From Desulfobacterales bacterium (GTDB taxonomy: Bacteria; Desulfobacterota; Desulfobacteria; Desulfobacterales; Desulfobacteraceae), in assembly GCA_023143455.1 (NCBI GenBank), contig JAGLHT010000016.1:1-46350 (forward strand): a stretch of 46,350 bases of DNA. Direction: 5' to 3'. Position numbers and translations under genes: made by a program. Shown piece after piece: positions 17,601 through 23,753 of this stretch (its first letter is position 1; every line of letters starts with the position of its first letter). The notes under the pieces were generated by a model. That model was not told where the DNA came from, ran no database searches, and saw only the letters and a list, made by a program, of their open reading frames with translations.

Positions 17601-18982
17601 TCATGTACATCAATTTTCTCATCTGCATACCATTCTACTCCATTAGCAAAACCAAATCCGCCAGATACTGATAAAAGAGCTGACAATGAAGTACGCATTT
17701 TCGCATAGATTTTTGAGGTTGCTGCAAGCCTTGTATTATCATGGGTTTCAGCGTAATGAATCATATGGCCATACTTTGAAGAAATTTCATATGAATGCGG
17801 CAGGTAATTTTCGATCTGATCTCTTGAATAGTTTTGAAAGAGCTCAGAATATGCCCAATTAAAATTTGCTCTGTTTAAAATATCAGATGTTACATCAACA
17901 GAGCCACCAAGACCTTCAAGCAAAAACAAAGTATCAGGATATTGATGTCTTACTTTCGATATAATATATTTCCAGGCATTACACGGGATCATATAGCCTG
18001 CATCACATCTAAATCCGTCAACTCCTCTTGAACACCACAAAAGAAAAATGCCGGCCATGTATTGCCATAAATCTTTTTTTGAATAATCAAGTTTTGTTAA
18101 ATCAGCCCAGGTTGTACCCCATGCACCTGGCTCTTCAATTCGACCCGTTTCATCCCTTACAAGCCATTCAGGATGACTTTCGTGAATGGAAGAACCCCAT
18201 CCGGTATGGTTAATAGCAATATCTAAAAATAAGTAACCATGATGATAATGAACTGTGTCAACAAGTTCCATAAATTGCTCAAGCGGAGTAGCAGATGTAT
18301 CAAATTCAATAAGAGCTGAATCCACATCTGTAAAATTTAGTGCTGCATAAGGGCTACCAAATCGACCCATTCGAGCATATGTTGTTGGAGTAGGATGAAT
18401 TGGTAATAAATGGAGAACCCTGCAACCAAGATCAGAAAAAATAAACTCAACTCTTTTTTTTAAATCCCGAAATTTCCCAGATTCAGGAATTACAGTATAA
18501 TTTTTTTTATCAAGTTGATTGACTAATGACAAATCATCATCTTTATTTCTTTTTGTTTTACCAAATTGTCTAACAAAGGCATTGTATATAATATTTGAAC
18601 AACATGTCCCTGCGGATTCGACATTGATTATAGTATTCTCACCAGTTGGCCAGACAGGCACATTACTATTTTTTTTAAGAAAAAAACATTTAGCCTGGAA
18701 ATGACCGACTTCATTTAAAGGTAATGTGGCAACAAATAAAGTGCTGGACTTTTTTTCCATTTTATAATCATACCAGGCACCATTCAGTTTAATTTCATCA
18801 TTTTCAATTTTTTTAATTGATTCTGTTCTTGACTTTACGGCTCCTCCAAGATCAGTACGAACCCAGGCATCACCAATAACCTCAAAAGAAAGTTCAAGGG
18901 TAAATGTAAAAAGATCTCCACAAAACATGACAAATGGTTCACCAGGTAAAGGGTTCTGTGTTAGTTCAGGAAAATCTGTCAT
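14675..18982 (-). CDS. two-domain glycogen debranching enzyme (GH13 + amylo-1,6-glucosidase), AGL-like
   Basis: A 1435-residue protein combining both debranching activities, a layout like the eukaryotic enzyme AGL. After an N-terminal region (about 1-125) comes an alpha-amylase-like GH13 domain (about 125-560) with nucleophile Asp327 in GFRCDAG, acid/base Glu356 in LLEGLGG and Asp415 in ETHD; this half probably does 4-alpha-glucanotransfer. A long middle region (about 560-1000) is unassigned. The C-terminal part (about 1010-1430) matches the GDE/GH133 amylo-1,6-glucosidase family, with WFLDWGRDS near 1065-1073, PVDIQALW near 1200 and a WTWQFPLF block near the end. The ATG has an AGAGGG ribosome-binding site that ends just before the palindromic element at 18998-19157. 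It leads the debranching-glgA-branching set. Breakdown or trimming of glycogen is the likely role. Confidence 0.9.
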   Translation of the reverse strand: MTDFPELTQNPLPGEPFVMFCGDLFTFTLELSFEVIGDAWVRTDLGGAVKSRTESIKKIENDEIKLNGAWYDYKMEKKSSTLFVATLPLNEVGHFQAKCFFLKKNSNVPVWPTGENTIINVESAGTCCSNIIYNAFVRQFGKTKRNKDDDLSLVNQLDKKNYTVIPESGKFRDLKKRVEFIFSDLGCRVLHLLPIHPTPTTYARMGRFGSPYAALNFTDVDSALIEFDTSATPLEQFMELVDTVHYHHGYLFLDIAINHTGWGSSIHESHPEWLVRDETGRIEEPGAWGTTWADLTKLDYSKKDLWQYMAGIFLLWCSRGVDGFRCDAGYMIPCNAWKYIISKVRHQYPDTLFLLEGLGGSVDVTSDILNRANFNWAYSELFQNYSRDQIENYLPHSYEISSKYGHMIHYAETHDNTRLAATSKIYAKMRTSLSALLSVSGGFGFANGVEWYADEKIDVHEFNSLNWGSNENQVAHIGKLNSILKSHPTFFNDTQLKLIQKDNGNCIALFRNNINAGKKLLVLINLDINNNTQVTWKNSYFKDPNLPFYDLISENKILTSTIKTDSFFELSPGEVLALSQDKNDLEDLKNQSAFKIPERVYIQKLKAKVLNIYVALNGYKSIKKFDINTAAKEFGKNPVEFIRSLNDKTLETKVILFNMRVDTKRDVMIPPGYFLLILSDSNFRAEIIKNNSENKSTFGYEEALPIDNTGQTSEKYFAIFMPFKTPKKSRKLILKLRIFKKEKTQIYNSSILFLAKFEDLFINTSFTRKKIVNDPSLKFLQTTDKGGMMRASAWWGKLESRYDALIAANLNKEYPENRWILLTRFRIWASYQGYSKELAPDCLEKFSILNNREAKWLFHIPTSEGNYFPIELILKTSKTNNSVKLLIVRNKANNDKHVLSDKKFISLTIRPDIEDRSFHETVKAWKGPEHNIINAVKNFENGFVFEPDINRKLYIEVSSGFFKIEPEWQYNVHYPFEAQRGLDSNSDIFSPGYFSVQLSGNETINISACAFTSDDNPKDIIENDKNLNIEESGSKFSFKDAVYKTLDAFIVNRDGKNSVIAGFPWFLDWGRDSLIFCRALIELERFDQAKGILGLFGKFEQNGTLPNMICGEDTANRETSDAPLWFFACCREIVEKENCHDFLSHKLNGRTVKQILISIADSFLKGTTSKIFADKETFLLFSPSHYTWMDTNYPACSPRQGYPVDIQALWHYALEFLSQIDDKTKRKEWKAKALILQNTIKKLFYIKDKNYFSDCLHADNSTPALLAAPDDALRPNQLLLITLGVIKDQTILIKTLETLMELLVPGAIRSLADREISYPLEIVYDNKVLKNPYYPYSGTYAGDEDTRRKPAYHNGTAWTWQFPLFSEAWFKVFGEMSRDTALAWLGSSISIMRQGAAGYIPEILDGDSPHTPRGCDAQAWGSSELARVINILTKK

Positions 18983-18997
18983 ATATCCCTCTGCTTA

Positions 18998-19157
18998 GGA
19001 TCGAGAACATAATAAATTGGACAAAAATTGTGAAGGATTTTGGTTCATCTGCAAGGCGCATTAAAGGCTTAATACTATACGTATTCGGCCTTTGGTGCAA
19101 AGCAGCAGATGGGCTAAAAGACAAGTAATTTCGTTCAATTTATTTGCTTTTCGATCC
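18998..19157. repeat. 160-bp long imperfect palindrome flanked by TTA, possible MITE-like element
   Basis: The two halves are imperfect reverse complements over their whole 80-base length, with the centre near 19077-19078. Perfectly paired blocks include GGATCGA at the outer ends (18998-19004 with 19151-19157), ATAAATTG, CATCTGC, AAAGGC and AATAC near the centre. TTA stands directly outside both ends (18995-18997 and 19158-19160), as a target-site duplication would. The element fills nearly the whole gap between the HIT gene and the debranching gene. It encodes no transposase. No second copy was seen in this window. Confidence 0.75.
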
Positions 19158-19169
19158 TTAATTAAATAT

Positions 19170-19505
19170 TTATTTTTTCCAACCCCCTATAAGATGAAGA
19201 TGGATATGAAATATAACTTGTCCCCCGCCTTTTTCAACATTGAAAACAAGTTTATATCCTGATTTATTAACATTTTCTATTTTTGCTATCTTTTTTCCAA
19301 CCATAAAAATTTCTGAGATAATCTCTTTATCATCATCAGTTAAATCATTTATGCTTCTTATATGTTTTTTAGGGACAATTAAAAGGTGAACCGGAGCTTG
19401 GGGATTTATATCTCTAAATACTACAAAAGCATCATCCTCATAAAGGAACTCACTTGGTATTTCCTTATTGACAATTTTACAGAAAAGACAATCATCTACA
19501 GTCAT
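19170..19505 (-). CDS. HIT family nucleotide-binding protein (HinT-like)
   Basis: A 111-residue histidine-triad protein, probably a purine nucleoside phosphoramidate or nucleotide hydrolase. The family fold is visible: CLFCKI near residues 6-11, the DINPQAPVHLLIVPKKH block in the middle, and the triad FHIHLHLIGGW near the C-terminus, where the histidines bind and cleave the phosphate ester. The length is normal for HinT. It follows the sirtuin gene by 12 bases. Downstream, the 160-bp palindrome separates it from the debranching gene, and readthrough would have to pass that structure. Confidence 0.95.
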   Translation of the reverse strand: MTVDDCLFCKIVNKEIPSEFLYEDDAFVVFRDINPQAPVHLLIVPKKHIRSINDLTDDDKEIISEIFMVGKKIAKIENVNKSGYKLVFNVEKGGGQVIFHIHLHLIGGWKK

Positions 19506-19517
19506 AAAATTCTCCTT

Positions 19518-20255
19518 TTAGTTAGAGTTTTGAATAAATTTTAACAATTTAGTCATGGCTATTGTTGCTTTTTCATTTATAAAAACATCTGTGATAGAAT
19601 CAGTATAAAGTGATTTAACTGGATTTATCTCAATGATTTTTGCTTTATTCTCTTTTGCAATTCTTGGAATCATATTTGCCGGAGCAACTTCTCCTGTTGT
19701 TCCAATAAGTATAAAACAATCTGCTACTTTAGCTTCTTCAAAAGAATATTTACTTGGATTTTCTGGGATTGGTTCCCCAAAAAAAATTACATCCGGTTTT
19801 AAAATTCCTTTGCATTTACTGCAAAGCGGAATAGTTTTATCAAGATCAATATCGTCTATTCTCACCAATCTTTTGCATTTAAGACATACGATTTTTTTTA
19901 AATTTCCATGGAATTCATGGACAATTTTGCTTCCGGCATCATAATGGAGATTATCAACATTTTGTGTAATAATGGCTTTAATTATTCCCATTCTTTCCAT
20001 TTCTGCGAGAACAAAATGTGCTTTATTTGGTTTCACCTTACCAAAAAGATCGTAAAAAATAGTTTTAATTGCTGCCCAGGATTCTTTTGTATGGTTATTG
20101 AAAAATTGAATGTCAAAGGTTGAAGGATCATATTTATTCCATAATCCCCCCTCACCCCTGAAGGGGGGAATCCCACTCTCAACTGATATTCCAGCACCAG
20201 TAAATGCAATGCATCGCGAAGATGCTTTAATAATTTCACAGGCTTTTTTATACAT
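19518..20255 (-). CDS. cobB: SIR2 family NAD-dependent protein deacylase
   Basis: A sirtuin that removes acyl groups from lysines using NAD. With the ATG at 20255 the protein has 245 residues. GAGIS is at 20-24, the segment GIPPFRGEGGLW at 28-39, TQNVDNLH at 97-104, the catalytic base His116 in EFHGN, and four zinc cysteines at 124, 127, 145 and 148. I prefer this ATG over the TTG four codons upstream (20267) because GGGAAG stands at ribosome-binding distance before it. The protein could be a deacetylase or a longer-chain deacylase; the sequence does not decide. It follows the HesA-like gene by about 15 bases and precedes the HIT gene by 12. A short G/C-only hairpin falls inside codons of its NAD-binding motif. 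Confidence 0.95.
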   Translation of the reverse strand: MYKKACEIIKASSRCIAFTGAGISVESGIPPFRGEGGLWNKYDPSTFDIQFFNNHTKESWAAIKTIFYDLFGKVKPNKAHFVLAEMERMGIIKAIITQNVDNLHYDAGSKIVHEFHGNLKKIVCLKCKRLVRIDDIDLDKTIPLCSKCKGILKPDVIFFGEPIPENPSKYSFEEAKVADCFILIGTTGEVAPANMIPRIAKENKAKIIEINPVKSLYTDSITDVFINEKATIAMTKLLKFIQNSN

Positions 20256-20270
20256 GAAACTTCCCAAGTA

Positions 20271-20981
20271 TTAATTTAATTTTATAATTTCAAACGAATT
20301 TGAAAACAAATCAACAATTAATAATTTATTTCTTAAAATATTTCCTTTTTTTAAAAGCACTTTAATACATTCTGAAACTTGAACTGAAGAAATAAAAAAT
20401 GCGCAAAAAGCGAGGTTACCAAGTTCGTTTTCAATTCCTTTAGAATTATCTCGTCCTTTTTTCCCATAAATCAATTCAAAACCTTTGTCACTAGGGAAAA
20501 TAACACTAACCTGCCCTGATGCACCAGCGATAGCCCCTGTTACTAAAGGTATACTTGCCTTTTTTGTAGCATTTTGTAAAACAAATCTAGTTTGAATAGA
20601 ATCAAGGCAATCAATAACTATATCTGAATCTTTAATTAATTCGTAAGCATTTTCTTTTGTTAAAAGCTCTTTTTTACAATTTATCTTAATTTGTGAATTA
20701 ATTGATTTTATTCTTTTTTCAGCAGCCTCTGCTTTTGATTTACCTAACAAATCTTCCTTGCTGAAAAGTTGCCTGTTAAGATTTGTTGAATCAAATGTAT
20801 CATTATCCATGCCTTTAATGGTGCCAATGCCGATCCTTGCAAGCATTTCCATAACACAACCGCCAAGACCACCAAGGCCAATAATACAAACTTTTGATTT
20901 GCCTAAAATTTTCTGTTCTGTTTGTGTTAAAGATTTAAAATTTCTACTATATCTGTTAGTTAATAAACTATTGCCAGTCAT
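20271..20981 (-). CDS. HesA/MoeB/ThiF family E1-like adenylyltransferase
   Basis: An E1-like enzyme expected to adenylate the C-terminal glycine of a small ubiquitin-fold carrier. The 236 residues include the ATP motif GLGGLGG (35-41), Asp59, the NLNRQ block with Arg70 (67-71), Lys81/Lys83 and the CLDS block with Asp127 (125-128). The C-terminal zinc-binding cysteine pairs common in MoeB and ThiF are missing. The obvious partner is the MoaD-like protein encoded 9 bases upstream. Together they may supply sulfur for molybdopterin, thiamine or another cofactor; the window holds no further gene of those pathways, so the pathway is open. Confidence 0.9.
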   Translation of the reverse strand: MTGNSLLTNRYSRNFKSLTQTEQKILGKSKVCIIGLGGLGGCVMEMLARIGIGTIKGMDNDTFDSTNLNRQLFSKEDLLGKSKAEAAEKRIKSINSQIKINCKKELLTKENAYELIKDSDIVIDCLDSIQTRFVLQNATKKASIPLVTGAIAGASGQVSVIFPSDKGFELIYGKKGRDNSKGIENELGNLAFCAFFISSVQVSECIKVLLKKGNILRNKLLIVDLFSNSFEIIKLN

Positions 20982-20990
20982 TAGTAGCTA

Positions 20991-21218
20991 TCATCCTCCA
21001 ACAGGTGGAAAAATACCAACTTTATCACCATCTTTTAAACGGTCATCGTAATTCTTTTTCCTACTGTTAATAAAAATAATTTTTGCCTGATCAATATCAA
21101 CACCAAGTTTTGAAATCAATTGCTTCACACTCATATTATTATCAATAGGAAAATTCTTAGAATTTTTGGGTGAAAACTTACTCAAATTAGCAAAAAGTCT
21201 CAGTTCAATATTTATCAT
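20991..21218 (-). CDS. MoaD/ThiS-like ubiquitin-fold sulfur carrier protein
   Basis: A 75-residue beta-grasp protein that ends in Gly-Gly, the tail which E1-like enzymes adenylate and load with sulfur. The pattern of a first strand with LRLFANL (about 6-12), a DGDKVGIFPPVGG-like ending (62-75) and the length are typical of MoaD and its relatives. It is followed at 9 bases by the HesA-like gene, its likely activator. No clear ribosome-binding site precedes the ATG. It appears to be the first gene of the long minus-strand run that includes the sirtuin, HIT and glycogen genes. Whether it serves molybdopterin, tungstopterin or something else cannot be told here. Confidence 0.9.
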   Translation of the reverse strand: MINIELRLFANLSKFSPKNSKNFPIDNNMSVKQLISKLGVDIDQAKIIFINSRKKNYDDRLKDGDKVGIFPPVGG

Positions 21219-21328
21219 TATTAATTTACTATTAAGGTTTTTTCAGTTATGATCAATAATCATATTATAGATATTTATGGCATGATTTGTTGAGTTTGTG
21301 CAATAGTTAATTTATTTTTTGGAAAGTT

Positions 21329-21883
21329 ATGGGGCAGGTAAAAAAACAAGAACTCTTTGTTGAAAAATTTGGAGAAAACCTTTCGATTTTTGCTATTAAT
21401 AGAGATGACTTAAAAGAGCTACTAAGTTTCATTCCAAAAAATTCTGAACTCAACCTTACAACTATTGAATATGAACTTCAAATTCTTAAAATAATCAGTG
21501 TTGGCTGGGCAATATCATTTTATATGTCTAAATCTGATAATAATAAAAAAGCTGTTTCTCAAATTTATTGGACACATATAAGAGAGATTTCAAAAAATAT
21601 ATCTAACTTAACTTCAGTTACATCTGGCAAGCAAATAGATTATTTTGAAATATTGAAAAAACGTCTCGACAAATATGTTGAAGTTTTACAAAAAAGCCAA
21701 GGTGCCAAATCAGGTACTCCGTCAATAATAGGGTCAGTTTTTGCTGAAATTTGTAATTTTGAGAATGATGCCGTAGCTATTCTAACTGGCACAAAAATGT
21801 TCGCTTTAACAATAGGAGCAGTAAAAGCGTATCTTGATGCTGTTGAAATAAAAGAATACAATGAAAAAGACAATGAAAACTAA
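21329..21883 (+). CDS. protein of unknown function (184 aa)
   Basis: I do not recognise this protein. It is 184 residues long with no clear signal peptide; the middle (about 45-125) looks helical with many lysines, and the last third contains a short hydrophobic helix around 150-170. A GGAAAG ribosome-binding site precedes the ATG. Its last 23 bases overlap the start of the lipoprotein gene, so the two are probably translated together and work together at the cell envelope (inference). It is divergent from the MoaD-like gene across a 110-base gap. Confidence 0.7.
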   Translation: MGQVKKQELFVEKFGENLSIFAINRDDLKELLSFIPKNSELNLTTIEYELQILKIISVGWAISFYMSKSDNNKKAVSQIYWTHIREISKNISNLTSVTSGKQIDYFEILKKRLDKYVEVLQKSQGAKSGTPSIIGSVFAEICNFENDAVAILTGTKMFALTIGAVKAYLDAVEIKEYNEKDNEN

Positions 21884-22481
21884 ATATTTATTAATTTCAT
21901 GTTGTTTATTTATTTTTACATTAGGCTGCACCACTTCAGGGTCAAAAGTAATTACTATTAACTATATAGGTCAGAATACAGCTTCTATTAATGAAAACAT
22001 AGGAATCGCCCAATTTTTGAATAAAAGAGACGTTCTCGAAAAAGGATATATCGGAAAACGTATTCTCAATTCCGGAAGTGAAGAATTGTATTTTGTAAAG
22101 GGATTAAATATTGCTTCAACCATAACAGAGGCTTTTGAAGTTTATTTTAAAAAAGCAGGATCAAGCTACAAAAGGATAGATAACTTTGAACCAAGTATTG
22201 AGGCAATAAAAAAAGCTGATAAAGAATATAAATATATTATAGCAGGAGATATTAAAGAATTTGAATTTTTTGCCAATAAAGGTTTTATAACTTCAATGGT
22301 TCTTGATATAAAACTTATAGTATATCTTGGAAATGTAGAGAAAGGTGTATTAACTACAATACCGGTTAATCTCAATCTTAAACGCACTGATATGAAGTTT
22401 TCAGAAAAAATGGTTGAAACTTTTATTAATGAATCTCTTGCAGAAGTAATTATAAAGGCTATGGCATCAGAAAACTTATAA
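21861..22481 (+). CDS. putative outer-membrane or periplasmic lipoprotein, unknown function
   Basis: A 206-residue protein with a lipoprotein signal peptide: charged N-terminus, hydrophobic stretch at about 8-21, and a lipobox ending TLGC with the lipidated cysteine at position 23. The mature part is predicted to be mixed alpha/beta; an IIAGDIKEFEF segment near 127-137 recalls small YajG-like or assembly-associated lipoproteins, but I cannot assign the family. It overlaps the upstream unknown gene by 23 bases. Its stop lies 25 bases from the end of the converging 22507 gene, with no evident terminator between them. Confidence 0.75.
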   Translation: MKKTMKTKYLLISCCLFIFTLGCTTSGSKVITINYIGQNTASINENIGIAQFLNKRDVLEKGYIGKRILNSGSEELYFVKGLNIASTITEAFEVYFKKAGSSYKRIDNFEPSIEAIKKADKEYKYIIAGDIKEFEFFANKGFITSMVLDIKLIVYLGNVEKGVLTTIPVNLNLKRTDMKFSEKMVETFINESLAEVIIKAMASENL

Positions 22482-22506
22482 AATTCCCAACTATAATTCA
22501 ATGATT

Positions 22507-23679
22507 TTATTTTTTTTTAGATAGATTTACAGCCGGATTTGTAAAGGTTGCAACAAGAGAATTTAATTTTTTAATTATTTTTTCTTCAAAATTAATATGA
22601 CTTAGTTTTTCTAAATCAAGTTGCTTTAGTTTATTTATTTTTTTTTTTATAAGTTCTGCCACTTTTTTAGAAGGTAGTCCTTTTAATGTATATTCGTAGA
22701 AAGTGTCCGTAAAAACATCTGTTTCATCATATCTTTGTTCATATATTGTTTCATATTCAAACCAGTAAGGGTTATTATATAAAGTTGCTAAAAATTCTAT
22801 GGTTTCTTGAAGTTTTTTTTCCAATGGGATTATACTATAATTATTTATTTTCTTTTTTAATTTTTTAATTCTTAATGTAAGATTATGATCCTGATGGTAT
22901 ACCTCCATATCTTCAAGTAAAGAAAAATTTTCTACCAGTTCTATTTTGTCATAAAGATTAGCCTTATTTACAGATGTGACATACTCATCAATTTTTAATC
23001 TGACTTTAGCGATATAGTTATTCTTATAACCTCTTATATAGTTTAAAAAATTTAAACTTGTAATATATTTGTTTTTTAGTTTGTCTGCTAAGGCTTCCAA
23101 TTTTAAAAGCGTAATCCCGATTTGCTCTAAATCCCCTTGTTTTAAAATTTTTTCAACTTTTTCTATTAAATTTTCAAAAGCCTCACGGTCTTCATCCCTA
23201 AAAACTGAAACAATATTAGATTTTGCTCTTAATTCACCTATTGCATTCTTTAGTTTGGCTTCAAGGATTCCAAGCCTTCTGATATCCTCTTTATATCTTA
23301 TAATATTAGAAGCACTTAGTAGCACCTCACATTGTTCAGTAATATAGGATCTATCTCCGCTGCTAATTGCACTTTTAGCACTTTTTACAAGAAGGTAGTT
23401 AATTACCGAAGCAGGAGTATAAATATTAGGGATTTTATTTTTTTCAATTTTTTTTGAACCGAGGATTTTTTGATGTAACTTCACCATAATTCTAAAAAGG
23501 GATAGACATTTCAGAGTATGATCACCTTTTATTGGATCACCATCAGATATTCTTTTAAGTCCATTATTTAGTACATTATAGGCATTAAGGCTATGTTCAT
23601 CATCACCTCTTTCAAAGGAAGCACTGCCCAGAGAAATTAATTTCAAAGTGCTTGACTGAACCTTTAAGTCTTGAGTCAT
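22507..23679 (-). CDS. unknown helical/coiled-coil protein downstream of mfd
   Basis: Not recognised. From the ATG at 23679 the protein has 390 residues; the frame is open 12 codons further to another ATG at 23715, but only 23679 has a plausible AGGT-type ribosome-binding site. The sequence is mostly helical and lysine-rich, with long charged heptad-like stretches near 145-230 and 275-320, and no signal peptide or membrane segment. The first 90 residues have the look of a repeat-type helical fold. It follows mfd on the same strand after about 75 bases, so it may be a co-transcribed tail gene. A short tyrosine-rich segment lies near residue 330. No function is proposed. Confidence 0.75.
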   Translation of the reverse strand: MTQDLKVQSSTLKLISLGSASFERGDDEHSLNAYNVLNNGLKRISDGDPIKGDHTLKCLSLFRIMVKLHQKILGSKKIEKNKIPNIYTPASVINYLLVKSAKSAISSGDRSYITEQCEVLLSASNIIRYKEDIRRLGILEAKLKNAIGELRAKSNIVSVFRDEDREAFENLIEKVEKILKQGDLEQIGITLLKLEALADKLKNKYITSLNFLNYIRGYKNNYIAKVRLKIDEYVTSVNKANLYDKIELVENFSLLEDMEVYHQDHNLTLRIKKLKKKINNYSIIPLEKKLQETIEFLATLYNNPYWFEYETIYEQRYDETDVFTDTFYEYTLKGLPSKKVAELIKKKINKLKQLDLEKLSHINFEEKIIKKLNSLVATFTNPAVNLSKKK

Positions 23680-23753
23680 AATAAATATACCTATATTGAA
23701 TTTCATAAATGCCATTGTTGATGATTAATTTATAATACTATATTTTTTTAGTT

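Noticed and set aside
18934-19128. Plus-strand open frame of 64 codons across the gap before the debranching gene
   Set aside because: It runs through the palindromic element and the start of the debranching gene; its frame is a by-product of the repeat, and it lacks a ribosome-binding site.
20271-21218. MoaD/HesA pair as an anti-phage ubiquitin-like defence system
   Set aside because: No E2-like, JAB peptidase, nucleotide cyclase or nuclease genes are present, and the neighbours are housekeeping genes.
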